From: Phenylobacterium sp.
GTDB taxonomy: Bacteria; Pseudomonadota; Alphaproteobacteria; Caulobacterales; Caulobacteraceae
Direction of reading: 5' to 3'
Assembly: GCF_024508875.1 (NCBI RefSeq)
Contig: NZ_JANINU010000064.1
Location: 1 to 48,333 of the forward strand
Length of the DNA stretch: 48,333 nt
Shown here: positions 35,284 through 43,607 of the stretch, one piece after another
Numbering within the stretch: position 1 is the stretch's first letter
Layout of the letters: each line of letters opens with the position of its first letter
Notes under the pieces: generated by a model
Seen by the model: only the letters and a program-made list of their open reading frames with translations
What the model was told of the DNA's origin: nothing
Databases searched by the model: none
Position numbers and translations under genes: made by a program

Positions 35284-35375
35284 GCTTTAGCAATAGCTTG
35301 GTTCAACCATTTGCTGAAATCTAGATCGCTTCCGACGTATACATGGCGGCCCCGAGCAGGCGCTTCCAACGTCAT
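35259..35375 (-). pseudogene. Short ORF overlapping the trlF start
   Basis: 38 codons from ATG 35375 to a TGA that overlaps the trlF start region by 25 bp. It encodes MTLEAPARGRHVYVGSDLDF followed by SKWLNQAIAKAWVEGGAC. Base composition is like trlF. The frame continues upstream only through the poly-C/G tract as polyglycine. It may be the 3' remnant of a truncated partner gene, a tiny leader ORF, or chance. Confidence 0.3.
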
Positions 35376-35386
35376 CTCAGATTCAG

Positions 35387-35420
35387 CCCCCCCCCCCCCA
35401 CCCCCCCCCCCCCCCCCCCC
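35387..35420. repeat. Homopolymer tract C13-A-C20
   Basis: Thirteen C, one A, then twenty C. It separates the A/T-richer trlF side from the glycine riboswitch. On the minus strand it is G20-T-G13, able to form G-quadruplexes. It may be real, or may mark an unresolved assembly join. Confidence 0.9.
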
Positions 35421-35438
35421 GCCGCCACAACCGCCCCA

Positions 35439-35657
35439 ACTCTCGCGGGAGAGACTCCTCCACCGCCACCCGGCGCCGGAGGGGAGCCGAAGGCGCAACC
35501 GCCCCGGAAACGCTCAGGCAAAAGGACCGCGACGGGCTGATGAACGCTGGAAAGTTCCCGTCCTAGCTCACGGAGCGACGACAGGACGCCGAAGGAGCAG
35601 AGGGCCGCCGACCACCGGCGCACCCGAAATCTCTCAGGCTCAAGGGACAGCGGGGGC
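35439..35657 (+). ncRNA. Tandem glycine riboswitch
   Basis: Two glycine aptamers in tandem. Aptamer I holds GAGCCGAAGGCGCAA, CCCCGGAAACGCTCAGGCAA and AAGGACCG (about 35439-35532). Aptamer II holds GACGCCGAAGGAGCA, CCCGAAATCTCTCAGGC and AAGGGACAG (about 35541-35657). Both match the family core. It lies 57 bp upstream of gcvT and should turn on the glycine cleavage operon when glycine is high. Confidence 0.95.
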
Positions 35658-35713
35658 GCGTGACGTCAGGGCGAACCCCTGCCGCGCGCCGGATCGTCAC
35701 CCGGAGTCTCCCC

Positions 35714-36835
35714 ATGGCCGACCAGGCCACCGACACCCTCAAGACCACCCCGCTCACCGAGGCGCACATCGCGCTGGGCGCCCGCATGGTCCCGTTCGCC
35801 GGCTACACCATGCCCGTCCAGTACCCGATGGGCGTGATGCAGGAGCACCTCTGGACCCGCGAGCACGCCGGCCTGTTCGACGTCTCCCACATGGGCCAGG
35901 CCCGCCTGCGCGGCGTGTCGCCCCTGTCGGCCTTCGAGGAGGTGGTCCCCGGCGACTTCATCGGCCTGAAGCCCGGCAAGCAGAAGTATTCCGTCCTGCT
36001 GAACCACAAGGGCGGCATCATCGACGACCTGATGGCCGGCCGTCCTGATGACGACGGCCTGTTCGTGGTGGTCAACGGGGCCTGCAAGGACAACGACTTC
36101 AAGGTCATCGACGACGAGCTGGCCGGCCAGGTCACCATCGAGCGCCTGGAGGACCGGGCGCTGATGGCGATCCAGGGGCCGGAGGCCGCGGCCGTCGTCC
36201 AGACGCACGTCCCCGCCGCCGCCGACATGGTGTTCATGGACATCCGGTCCATGCCCGGCTTCGGGACCGACCTCATCATCTCCCGCTCGGGCTACACCGG
36301 CGAGGACGGCTACGAGATCTCGGTCCCGGCGTCCGAGGCGGTGCGCGTCTGGAACCTGCTGCTGGAAGACGAGCGCGTCCGCCCCATCGGCCTGGGCGCC
36401 CGCGATTCCCTGCGCCTGGAGGCCGGCCTGCCGCTCTACGGCCACGACCTGGACGAGACGGTCTCGCCGGTCGAGGCGGGGCTCACCTTCGCCATCAACA
36501 AGAACCGGCGCGAACAGCGCGACTTCCCGGGCGCGGCGCGGATCGTCAAGGAACTCGGCGAAGGCGCCCCCCGCGCCAAGGTCTGCCTGCGGGTGCTGGA
36601 AGGCGCCCCGGCCCGCGAGGGCGCCGAGGTGGCCGACGAGGCCGGCAACGTGATCGGCGTCGTCACTTCGGGCGGCCACTCCCCCTGCCTCAAGGCCGGC
36701 ATCGCCCTGGCCTTCGTGCCCCCGGCCTTCAAGGCGGTCGGCACGAAGCTGAAGGTCATCGTCCGCGGCAAGCCCCAGTCCGCCGAAGTCGTCGCCTCCC
36801 CCTTCGTCCCCCACCGCTACGTGCGCAAGGCGTGA
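35714..36835 (+). CDS. gcvT: Aminomethyltransferase GcvT (T protein)
   Basis: A 373-aa tetrahydrofolate-dependent T protein of the glycine cleavage system. It takes the aminomethyl group from lipoyl-GcvH, releases ammonia and forms methylene-THF. Typical stretches are GARMVPFAGYTMPVQYP, GLFDVSHMGQ, SRSGYTGEDGYEI and GLGARDSLRLEAGLPLYGHD. ATG 35714 with GGAG seven bases upstream is used; the frame opens earlier inside the riboswitch. It heads the gcvT-H-PA-PB operon under glycine riboswitch control. Confidence 0.95.
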   Translation: MADQATDTLKTTPLTEAHIALGARMVPFAGYTMPVQYPMGVMQEHLWTREHAGLFDVSHMGQARLRGVSPLSAFEEVVPGDFIGLKPGKQKYSVLLNHKGGIIDDLMAGRPDDDGLFVVVNGACKDNDFKVIDDELAGQVTIERLEDRALMAIQGPEAAAVVQTHVPAAADMVFMDIRSMPGFGTDLIISRSGYTGEDGYEISVPASEAVRVWNLLLEDERVRPIGLGARDSLRLEAGLPLYGHDLDETVSPVEAGLTFAINKNRREQRDFPGAARIVKELGEGAPRAKVCLRVLEGAPAREGAEVADEAGNVIGVVTSGGHSPCLKAGIALAFVPPAFKAVGTKLKVIVRGKPQSAEVVASPFVPHRYVRKA

Positions 36836-36852
36836 CCATGGCTGGCGCTCAT

Positions 36853-36997
36853 GGCGCGTCAGCGCCGATTCCATTTGTCCACGAACCACACGAACCACAC
36901 GAACAAGGAAGCCTGCGGCCGCGCCGCGGCCGGTCGCGTGACCCGTTCGTGTGGTTCGTGTGGTTCGTGGACGATCTAAACAGCGCCTGCAGCGCGC
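36853..36997. repeat. ~145-bp palindromic element, copy 1 (gcvT-gcvH)
   Basis: Perfect 28-bp inverted arms at 36877-36904 and 36945-36972, built from repeats of CACGAAC (GTCCACGAACCACACGAACC and its continuation). Outer GC-rich ends (GGCGCGTCAGCGCC and AGCGCCTGCAGCGCGC) are also roughly inverted. It fills most of the 185-bp gap between gcvT and gcvH. Confidence 0.85.
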
Positions 36998-37020
36998 ATC
37001 GACTCTAGCGGAGACCTCCA

Positions 37021-37386
37021 ATGCGCTTCACCAAGGATCACGAGTGGGTCGTCCTGAACGGCGACGTGGCCACCATCGGCATCACCGCCCACGCGGCCGA
37101 ACAGCTCGGCGACGTGGTGTTCGTCGAGACGCCCGAGGCCGGCAAGCAGGTGAAGGCCGGCGACGCCTTCGCCGTGGTCGAGAGCGTCAAGGCCGCCTCC
37201 GACGTCTACGCCCCGATCTCGGGCGAGGTGGTCGAGGGCAACTCGATCCTGGGCGACGCGCCCGAGACCGTGAACGCCGACCCCGAGAACGGCGGCTGGT
37301 TCGCCAAGATCAAGGTCGCCGACCCCGCCCAGTACGAAGCCCTCATGGACCGCGACGCCTACGAAGCCTTCCTGGCGACGCAGTAA
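37021..37386 (+). CDS. gcvH: Glycine cleavage H protein GcvH
   Basis: A 121-aa lipoyl carrier that shuttles the aminomethyl group between the P, T and L proteins. The lipoylation site is K57 in [21 protein letters not shown]-terminal [19 protein letters not shown] and C-terminal [10 protein letters not shown] are canonical. GGAG lies upstream of the ATG. It is unusually separated from both operon neighbours by copies of a palindromic element; the downstream copy starts at the base after its stop. Confidence 0.97.
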   Translation: MRFTKDHEWVVLNGDVATIGITAHAAEQLGDVVFVETPEAGKQVKAGDAFAVVESVKAASDVYAPISGEVVEGNSILGDAPETVNADPENGGWFAKIKVADPAQYEALMDRDAYEAFLATQ

Positions 37387-37530
37387 GGCGCGCAGCGCCA
37401 GTGAATTCGTCCACGAACCACACGAACCACACGAACGCGTTTCCCACCCGTCTTCGGCCTCGCCGCTCGCAAGGCCCGTTCGTGTCGTTCGTGTGGTTCG
37501 TGGACAAACAAAATAGCGCCTGCGGCGCGC
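37387..37530. repeat. ~145-bp palindromic element, copy 2 (gcvH-gcvPA)
   Basis: Same architecture as copy 1. Left arm 37409-37436 is identical to that of copy 1; right arm 37478-37505 has one mismatch. The outer ends GGCGCGCAGCGCC and AGCGCCTGCGGCGCGC match too, while the central loop differs. It occupies nearly the whole gap before gcvPA. Confidence 0.85.
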
Positions 37531-37550
37531 ACCGAGTGACCGGATAGCCC

Positions 37551-38885
37551 ATGCGATACCTCCCCCTCACCTCCGACGACCGCGCGCAGATGCTGGGCGT
37601 GATCGGCGCGCCCGACGTGGACGCGCTGTTCGCCGACGTGCCCAGGGCCGCGCGCCTGCCCGGCCCGGTGGACCTGCCGGCCCATGCCGGCGAACTGGAG
37701 GTGGAGCGTGAGCTGACCGCCCTCTCGGCCATGAACCGCGCCGCCGGCGCCGGGCCGTTCTTCTGCGGCGCGGGCGCCTATCGCCACCACGTGCCGGCGA
37801 CGGTGGACCACATCATCCAGCGGTCCGAGTTCCTCACCAGCTACACGCCCTACCAGCCCGAGATCGCCCAGGGCACGCTGCAGGTGCTGTTCGAGTTCCA
37901 GACCCAGGTCGCCGCCCTGACCGGCCTCGAGGTGGCCAACGCCTCGATGTACGACGGCTCTACGGCGTGCGCCGAAGCCGTGATGATGGCCCAGCGGGTG
38001 ACGCGCCGCGAGAAGGCCATCCTCTCCGGCGGGCTGCACCCGCACTACGCGGCCACCACCCAGACCATCGCCCACGCCGAGGGCATGGAGATCGTGCGCC
38101 AGACCGCGGCGATCGACGCCGAGGCCGCGGTCATCGACGCCATCGACGAGCACACCGCCTGCGTCGTGGTCCAGACGCCCAACGTCTTCGGCGTCGTCAC
38201 CGACGTGACGAAGATCGCCGAGGCGGCCCATGCCAAGGGCGCCCTGCTGATCGTGGTGACGACCGAGGCCGTGTCGTTCGGCCTCTTGAAGTCGCCCGGC
38301 GAGATGGGCGCCGACATCGCCGTCGCCGAGGGCCAGTCGATCGGCAACGCCCTGAACTACGGCGGCCCCTACGTCGGCCTCTTCGCCTGCCGCGAGAAGC
38401 TGATGCGCCAGATGCCGGGCCGCCTCTGCGGCGAGACCGTCGACGCCGACGGCCGCCGCGGCTACGTGCTGACCCTGTCGACCCGCGAGCAGCACATCCG
38501 CCGCGAGAAGGCGACGTCCAACATCTGCACCAACTCGGGCCTCTGCGCCCTGGCCTTCACCATCCACATGACCCTGCTGGGCGGGACGGGCCTGGCTGAG
38601 CTCGCCAAGATCAACCACGCCAAGGCGCGCGAGCTGAAGGCCGCCGTGGACGGCGCGGGGCTGGAGGTGCTGACGCCCCGGTTCTTCAATGAGATCGCCG
38701 TGCGCGTGAAGGGTTCGGCCGCCGCCCTGGTGGAGGCCCTGGCCGCCCAGGGCATCCTCGCCGGCGTCCCCTACTCACGCCTCGACCCGCACGCCGGCCT
38801 GGACGACGTCCTGCTGCTCTGCGCCACCGAGACCACCACCTCCGAAGACATCGCCGCGCTCGCCGCCGCCCTGAAGGCCGCCTGA
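37551..38885 (+). CDS. gcvPA: Glycine dehydrogenase subunit 1 GcvPA
   Basis: 444 aa, the N-terminal half of the P protein in its two-subunit form. Conserved stretches are [57 protein letters not shown] and [18 protein letters not shown]. With GcvPB it decarboxylates glycine and loads GcvH. It follows repeat copy 2 by 20 bp and precedes gcvPB by 2 bp. Confidence 0.96.
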   Translation: MRYLPLTSDDRAQMLGVIGAPDVDALFADVPRAARLPGPVDLPAHAGELEVERELTALSAMNRAAGAGPFFCGAGAYRHHVPATVDHIIQRSEFLTSYTPYQPEIAQGTLQVLFEFQTQVAALTGLEVANASMYDGSTACAEAVMMAQRVTRREKAILSGGLHPHYAATTQTIAHAEGMEIVRQTAAIDAEAAVIDAIDEHTACVVVQTPNVFGVVTDVTKIAEAAHAKGALLIVVTTEAVSFGLLKSPGEMGADIAVAEGQSIGNALNYGGPYVGLFACREKLMRQMPGRLCGETVDADGRRGYVLTLSTREQHIRREKATSNICTNSGLCALAFTIHMTLLGGTGLAELAKINHAKARELKAAVDGAGLEVLTPRFFNEIAVRVKGSAAALVEALAAQGILAGVPYSRLDPHAGLDDVLLLCATETTTSEDIAALAAALKAA

Positions 38886-38887
38886 CC

Positions 38888-40444
38888 ATGACCATGCAGA
38901 CCATTGGCCGCCCCACCCGCCCCGAGGGCTCCACCGAGGCCGCCGGCTTCCAGTCGCTGACCGGGGGCCGCGGCCTCCTCCAGGACGAGCCGCTGATCTT
39001 CGAACTAGGCGGCTGGACCAAGACCGGCGTCGACCTACCCGAGGTCGCCGAGGACGCCTCGGACCTCGCCGGCCTGACCCGCGCCGGCGTCGACCTGCCC
39101 GGCCTCTCCGAGCCCGAGGCCATGCGCCACTACGTGCGCCTCAGCCAGAAGAACCACGCCATCGACCTGGCGCTCTATCCGCTGGGCTCGTGCACCATGA
39201 AGCACAACCCGCGCCTGAACGAGAAGGCCGCCCGCCTGGCCGGCTTCGCCGACCTGCACCCCCTGGCCCCCGTCTCGACCACCCAGGGCGCCCTGGCCCT
39301 GATGGATCGTCTGGCCCACTGGCTGAAGACCCTGACCGGCATGCCCGCCGTCGCGCTCTCGCCCAAGGCCGGCGCCCACGGCGAGCTCTGCGGCCTGCTC
39401 TGCATCAAGGCCGCCCACGAGGCCGCCGGCCAGGGCCATCGCCGCACCGTCCTGGTCCCCACCTCGGCCCACGGCACCAACCCGGCCACCGCCGCCTTTG
39501 TCGGCTACTCGGTCCAGGAAATCGCCCAGACCGAAGACGGCCGCGTCGACCTCGCCGACCTCGAGGCCAAGCTCGGCCCCGACGTCGCCGCTATCATGGT
39601 CACCAACCCCAACACCTGCGGACTATTCGAACGCGACATCATCGAAATATCCAAGCTTACGCACGCCGCCGGTGCTTATTTCTACTGTGACGGCGCCAAC
39701 TTCAACGCCATCGTCGGCCGCGTCCGCCCCGGGGATCTTGGCGTCGACGCGATGCACATCAACCTGCACAAGACCTTCTCCACGCCCCACGGCGGCGGTG
39801 GTCCGGGCGCGGGTCCAGTCGTGCTGTCCGCGGCCCTCGCCCCGTTCGCGCCGGCCCCCTGGGTGGTCGGTGGGGCGAACGGCTTGCAACTCGTCGAGGA
39901 AGCCGCGGGCGACGCCGCCCAGGCCTTCGGCCGCATGAGCGCCTTCCACGGCCAGATGGGCATGTTCGTACGCGCCTACGCCTACATGCGCAGCCACGGC
40001 TCGGACGGCCTGCGCCAGGTGGCCGAGGACGCGGTGCTGAACGCCAACTACATCAAGGCGCGCCTGTCCGACGTCATGACCCCGGCCTTTCCGGACGGCC
40101 CCTGCATGCACGAGGCCCTGTTCGACGACGCGTGGCTGGACGGCACGGGCGTGACCACCCTCGACTTCGCCAAGGCGATGATCGACGAGGGCTTCCATCC
40201 AATGACCATGTATTTCCCGCTGGTGGTCCATGGCGCGATGCTGATCGAGCCAACCGAGACCGAATCCAAACGCGAACTGGATCGCTTCTGCGACGCCCTG
40301 CGCGCTTTGGCCGCGGCCGCCAAGGGGAACGACAAGGACCGGTTCAAGGGCGCCCCGCACCTCGCCCCGCTGCGCCGTCTGGACGAGACCCTCGCCGCGC
40401 GGAAGCCAAGGCTGACGTGGCGGGCCGATTCGTCGGCAAGCTAA
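38888..40444 (+). CDS. gcvPB: Glycine dehydrogenase subunit 2 GcvPB
   Basis: 518 aa, the PLP-binding half of the split P protein. The PLP lysine is in HINLHKTFSTPHGGGGPGAG. Other family marks are YPLGSCTMKHNPRLNE, SAHGTNPATAAFVGY and FYCDGANFNAIVGRVRPGDLG. Last gene of the gcv operon. A short patch around 39620-39690 uses more A/T than the rest but the protein is intact. Confidence 0.96.
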   Translation: MTMQTIGRPTRPEGSTEAAGFQSLTGGRGLLQDEPLIFELGGWTKTGVDLPEVAEDASDLAGLTRAGVDLPGLSEPEAMRHYVRLSQKNHAIDLALYPLGSCTMKHNPRLNEKAARLAGFADLHPLAPVSTTQGALALMDRLAHWLKTLTGMPAVALSPKAGAHGELCGLLCIKAAHEAAGQGHRRTVLVPTSAHGTNPATAAFVGYSVQEIAQTEDGRVDLADLEAKLGPDVAAIMVTNPNTCGLFERDIIEISKLTHAAGAYFYCDGANFNAIVGRVRPGDLGVDAMHINLHKTFSTPHGGGGPGAGPVVLSAALAPFAPAPWVVGGANGLQLVEEAAGDAAQAFGRMSAFHGQMGMFVRAYAYMRSHGSDGLRQVAEDAVLNANYIKARLSDVMTPAFPDGPCMHEALFDDAWLDGTGVTTLDFAKAMIDEGFHPMTMYFPLVVHGAMLIEPTETESKRELDRFCDALRALAAAAKGNDKDRFKGAPHLAPLRRLDETLAARKPRLTWRADSSAS

Positions 40445-40647
40445 GCCATGGGATTTGCACGAGATCCTGTGCCGATCTGTGACAGTCCTGCATCCGAGTG
40501 TGGCGCCAGCGCCATAGCCGGAACAATAGGGGCCCGTTAGCAAAATTTAACGGCACGGCGTCTTTACGATTCTCCGGTACGTACGCATATGAGGATTGTG
40601 ACGGCGGAACCTCCCCGCTTCGCCGCGCGCCCCCCAGGACTACCCAA

Positions 40648-41055
40648 GTGACTTTCGCCATGCCCTCTTTGCGCGTCTACCGCGCCACGGACGATCTCGC
40701 GCGCGAGATTGCCGGCCGCATCAAGCGGTTCGGGCTGGTGCTGGTTGGCTTCGCCATCATCATCGCGGGCATCGCGATCGCGCCCCTGCCGGGGCCCGGT
40801 GGGATCCCCGTGATCGTGGTCGGCCTGATGGTGGTGCTGAAGAACTCGTTCAAGGCGCGCCGCCAATTCGTCCGCCTGCACCGGGCGCATCCGAAGATGC
40901 TGTACCCGATCCGCCGCCTGCTGCGGCGCGATCCGGAGTTTGTGGCGCTGTTCTATCACCAGACGCTGCGGGTCGAGCGGATCCTGCTGCCGCGCCGCGT
41001 CCGCTTCGTGAAGCCGCTTCGCCGCCGGTTCCGCCGCGCGGCCGTCAGCGCCTGA
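40648..41055 (+). CDS. PGPGW-type small membrane protein
   Basis: 135 aa from GTG 40648, which has AGGA eight bases upstream; ATG 40660 is the alternative. A hydrophobic hairpin FGLVLVGFAIIIAGIAIAPLPGPGGIPVIVVGLMVVL is broken by the PLPGPGG motif of transmembrane PGPGW-family proteins. A long basic tail follows (RRLLRRDPEF, PRRVRFVKPLRRRFRR), likely cytoplasmic. Function unknown. The 203-bp upstream gap has A/T-rich TTAGCAAAATTTAACGG, probably its promoter area. Confidence 0.75.
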   Translation: MTFAMPSLRVYRATDDLAREIAGRIKRFGLVLVGFAIIIAGIAIAPLPGPGGIPVIVVGLMVVLKNSFKARRQFVRLHRAHPKMLYPIRRLLRRDPEFVALFYHQTLRVERILLPRRVRFVKPLRRRFRRAAVSA

Positions 41056-41195
41056 TCTTCAGCCCGAACTAGGCTCCGTTTACCCGGAATCTCGCAGCCC
41101 GCTCTCGCCTTCGGCGAGTGGTCCGGCCTTCGCTCGCCGCTGTATGGGAAGCCGGCTAGCCTGCCCGGCCGGACGGGGCCCCCGGGAAGGAGGTG

Positions 41196-41297
41196 CGCCC
41201 ACGAACCCCACAATGCCGACGGACGTCTCGGGTTGCGACGCATCTCCCCAGGCGGAGCGTCGCGGAGCTGTTCGTGTGATTGTGGGATTCGTGGGCG
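41196..41297. repeat. Diverged relative of the gcv palindromic element
   Basis: Arms CGCCCACGAACCCCACAAT (41196-41214) and ATTGTGGGATTCGTGGGCG (41279-41297) pair with one mismatch, and GTTCGTGTG precedes the right arm. The CACGAAC units and ~100-bp size link it to the two gcv copies. It lies in the 319-bp gap between convergent genes, which otherwise holds only GC hairpins. Confidence 0.65.
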
Positions 41298-41339
41298 GCT
41301 CGCAGACGCGTGGCGTTCCCCAACGCCGCGCATCCGGAC

Positions 41340-41363
41340 GGGCCGCACGCGTGAGCGCGGCCC
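41340..41363 (-). terminator. Hairpin after the ATP synthase Fo operon
   Basis: GGGCCGC and GCGGCCC form a 7-bp stem 11 bp beyond the atpF stop. A second hairpin, GGCGTT-CCCC-AACGCC, stands at 41312-41327. No T-run, so termination is a guess from position. Confidence 0.35.
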
Positions 41364-41374
41364 GATCTCTGGAC

Positions 41375-41890
41375 CTACTGCAGCTTGCTCGCCATCTGGC
41401 CGATCGCCTTGTCGATCAGCGGGTCGGACTTGGCGCCGGCGAGGCGCTGCCCCAGGACCTCTTCGGTCGCGCGGGCGGCCAGGTCGATGGCCGCGGCCCG
41501 CACCTGGGCGGCCGCCTCGGCTTCCGCCGCCTCGATCCGGCGTTCAGCCAGACGGGCGCGCAGAGCGAGCTCTTCTTCCAGCTTGACCTTGGTGTCCTCG
41601 GCGAGGCGCTTGGCATGTTCCTGGGCGCTCTCGAGGACAGCCTTGGCCTGGGCCTCGGCCGCCGCGCTCTGGCGCTGGATGTCTGCCAGCAGGGCCTCGG
41701 CCTCGGCGCGGATGCGCGCGGCCTCATCGAGGTCGGCGCGGATCTTGTCAGCCTTGGCGTCGAGCGCCCCCGCGGCGGTCTTGAACGCCCCGGCCATCCA
41801 GAGGATGCCGAGGAAGACGATCAGGCCGACGCCGACCCACAGTTCGGGGTTGGCGAGGCTCCAGAACTCGGCTTCGAAAAAGGCGGGCAT
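41375..41890 (-). CDS. atpF: ATP synthase Fo subunit b
   Basis: A 171-aa peripheral-stalk subunit. One N-terminal membrane helix ([20 protein letters not shown]) is followed by a long alanine/glutamate-rich coiled coil ([23 protein letters not shown] onward) that binds F1-delta. Three base pairs separate it from the b' gene. Last gene of the Fo operon. Confidence 0.94.
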   Translation of the reverse strand: MPAFFEAEFWSLANPELWVGVGLIVFLGILWMAGAFKTAAGALDAKADKIRADLDEAARIRAEAEALLADIQRQSAAAEAQAKAVLESAQEHAKRLAEDTKVKLEEELALRARLAERRIEAAEAEAAAQVRAAAIDLAARATEEVLGQRLAGAKSDPLIDKAIGQMASKLQ

Positions 41891-41893
41891 CGC

Positions 41894-42487
41894 TTATCCC
41901 TGGCTCTTCACGGCGGTGGCGACGGCCGCCCGAGGAGCCTTGGCTCCCGTCAGCTTTTCCAGCATGGCCTCCGCGGTATCGGTCGCCACGGCGGCAAGCT
42001 GGCCCATGGCGGCGTCGCGGGCGGCGCGGATGCGGCCTTCCGCTTCCGCCTGGCGGGCCGACAGTTCGGTCTCCAACGCGGCCTTGCGCTCGGCCATCTC
42101 GGCGGCGGCCTTGGCGCTCGCCTCGGCGGCGGTGCGCTGGGCAACCGCACGGGCGTCGGCCAGGGCGCGCTTGGCGGCCTCGGCGCGGCTGTCGGCCTCG
42201 GCCTGCACGGCCTTGGCGCTGCTGATCGCGTCCGCGATCGTCGCCGCGCGCTCGTCCAGGACGCGGCGCATGCGCGGGACGAACACCTTCGCCATCAGCA
42301 CATACAGGGCAACGAACAGGATCAGCATGTAGCCGATCTGGCCGCCCCAATGCTGGAACTGGAACTGCGGCAGGCCCGCGCTGTGCTCAGCGCCGGTGGT
42401 CGCCCCGTGCGCCTCGGCGCCCGCCGACGCGGTGTCGGCGGTGGGGACGACCGAAGGGCTGGTCGCGGACTCGGTCTCTACGGCCAT
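41894..42487 (-). CDS. ATP synthase Fo subunit b'
   Basis: 197 aa, the second stalk subunit typical of alphaproteobacteria and photosynthetic bacteria. A 45-residue soluble Ala/Ser/Thr-rich N-terminus precedes the membrane helix (GYMLILFVALYVLMAKVF) and a coiled coil (RMRRVLDERAATIADAISSA and onward). The long N-terminal extension is seen in this group. Order c, b', b matches the usual operon. Confidence 0.92.
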   Translation of the reverse strand: MAVETESATSPSVVPTADTASAGAEAHGATTGAEHSAGLPQFQFQHWGGQIGYMLILFVALYVLMAKVFVPRMRRVLDERAATIADAISSAKAVQAEADSRAEAAKRALADARAVAQRTAAEASAKAAAEMAERKAALETELSARQAEAEGRIRAARDAAMGQLAAVATDTAEAMLEKLTGAKAPRAAVATAVKSQG

Positions 42488-42546
42488 TAAAGGGCTCCGA
42501 AGTCAGAAGAGTGCGCGGGCGGACCCGCGCCGGCGTCCTTGGCGGA

Positions 42547-42771
42547 TCAGCCGTACTTCAGCAGGATGCCCAGCACGAAGGCCAGAATGCCGAGGGCTTC
42601 GGCCAGCGCCGCGCCGACGAACAGGTTGCCGATCTGGCTGGCGGCGGCCGACGGGTTGCGCAGGGCGCCCGACAGGAAGTTGCCGAAGATGTTGCCGACG
42701 CCGATGCCGGCGCCGATCATGCCGAGGGTCGCGAGGCCGGCGCCGATTTGCTTAGCCGCTTCGATTTCCAT
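42547..42771 (-). CDS. atpE: ATP synthase Fo subunit c
   Basis: A 74-aa proteolipid of the rotor ring. Two helices ([22 protein letters not shown] and [20 protein letters not shown]) flank the polar loop RNPSA. The essential proton-carrying carboxylate is the Glu of GAALAEALG. Both the helix-1 GxGxGxG packing motif and length are normal. Confidence 0.97.
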   Translation of the reverse strand: MEIEAAKQIGAGLATLGMIGAGIGVGNIFGNFLSGALRNPSAAASQIGNLFVGAALAEALGILAFVLGILLKYG

Positions 42772-42810
42772 GAGTCTGTTCTCGTCCTAGTGGTGAGTCT
42801 GTAAGGCGGA

Positions 42811-43602
42811 TCAGTGACCGTGGCCCAGGTTGACCACGTCGTTGATGTAGATGCAGGTCAGCACCGCGAACACGAAGGCCTGCAGGAACGCGACTAGGCA
42901 TTCCAGGGCCGTCAGCGCGACGACCATGCTGAGCGAGAGGGCCGCGCCCGGGATGCCGAAGAGGCCCAGGCCGCCGCTGGCGGCCATGGCGCCCAGGGCG
43001 ACGACGAAGCCGGCGAACACCTTCAGCGCCACGTGGCCGCCAAGCATGTTGCCGAAGAGACGAAGGGCCAGGGTGATCGGGCGCAGCAGGAACGAGACGA
43101 ACTCGATTAGCACGATCACCGGCAGCAGCACGATCGGCACGCCCGAGGGCACGAACAGCTTGAAGAAGCCCGGGCCGTTGCGGATGAAGCCCACGACGAT
43201 CACGAGCAGGATGGTCATCAGGCCGAGCGTCGCGGTGATCGCGAGCTGCGAGGTCACCGTGAAGGTCAGCATCAGGCCGAGGACGTTCATCGCCAAGATG
43301 AACATGAAGAGCGTGAAGACGAACGGGAAGAACTTGCGGCCTTCGTGCCCGATGATGGACTCGGCCAGGTTGTCGATCATCCCGAAGAGGGTCTCGCCCA
43401 CGGCCTGAAGTCGGCCCGGCACGACCTGCATCTTCGAGGTGGCCAGCGTCAGGAAGCCCACCACCGCCACGAAGGCGAGGGTCATGGCCAGATGCGAATT
43501 GGTGAACGCCAGTTCGGTGCGTCCGAACACCGGCAGGTTCACGACGCCGAAGTCGACGAGCTTTTCGATCTGGAACTGATGGATCGGGTCGTTCGCGGCC
43601 AT
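42811..43602 (-). CDS. atpB: ATP synthase Fo subunit a
   Basis: A 263-aa membrane subunit forming the proton half-channels. The essential arginine is in RPITLALRLFGNMLGGHVALK. N-terminal HQFQIEKLVDFGV and a C-terminal FVFAVLTCIYINDVVNLGHGH are typical. ATG 43602 is used; the longer frame to 43752 lies within atpI in another frame. Five bp separate it from the atpI stop. Confidence 0.95.
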   Translation of the reverse strand: MAANDPIHQFQIEKLVDFGVVNLPVFGRTELAFTNSHLAMTLAFVAVVGFLTLATSKMQVVPGRLQAVGETLFGMIDNLAESIIGHEGRKFFPFVFTLFMFILAMNVLGLMLTFTVTSQLAITATLGLMTILLVIVVGFIRNGPGFFKLFVPSGVPIVLLPVIVLIEFVSFLLRPITLALRLFGNMLGGHVALKVFAGFVVALGAMAASGGLGLFGIPGAALSLSMVVALTALECLVAFLQAFVFAVLTCIYINDVVNLGHGH

Positions 43603-43607
43603 CGGCC

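Noticed and set aside
35387..35420. CRISPR or microsatellite array
   Set aside because: It is a homopolymer with a single A, with no repeat-spacer structure and no cas genes.
39600..39700. Recent recombination patch in gcvPB
   Set aside because: The stretch is somewhat A/T-richer, but the protein remains canonical and the patch is too short to judge by eye.
40530..40560. CtrA box in TTAGCAAAATTTAAC before the PGPGW gene
   Set aside because: One base of the first half-site is wrong and the spacing is six, so it falls short of TTAA-N7-TTAA.
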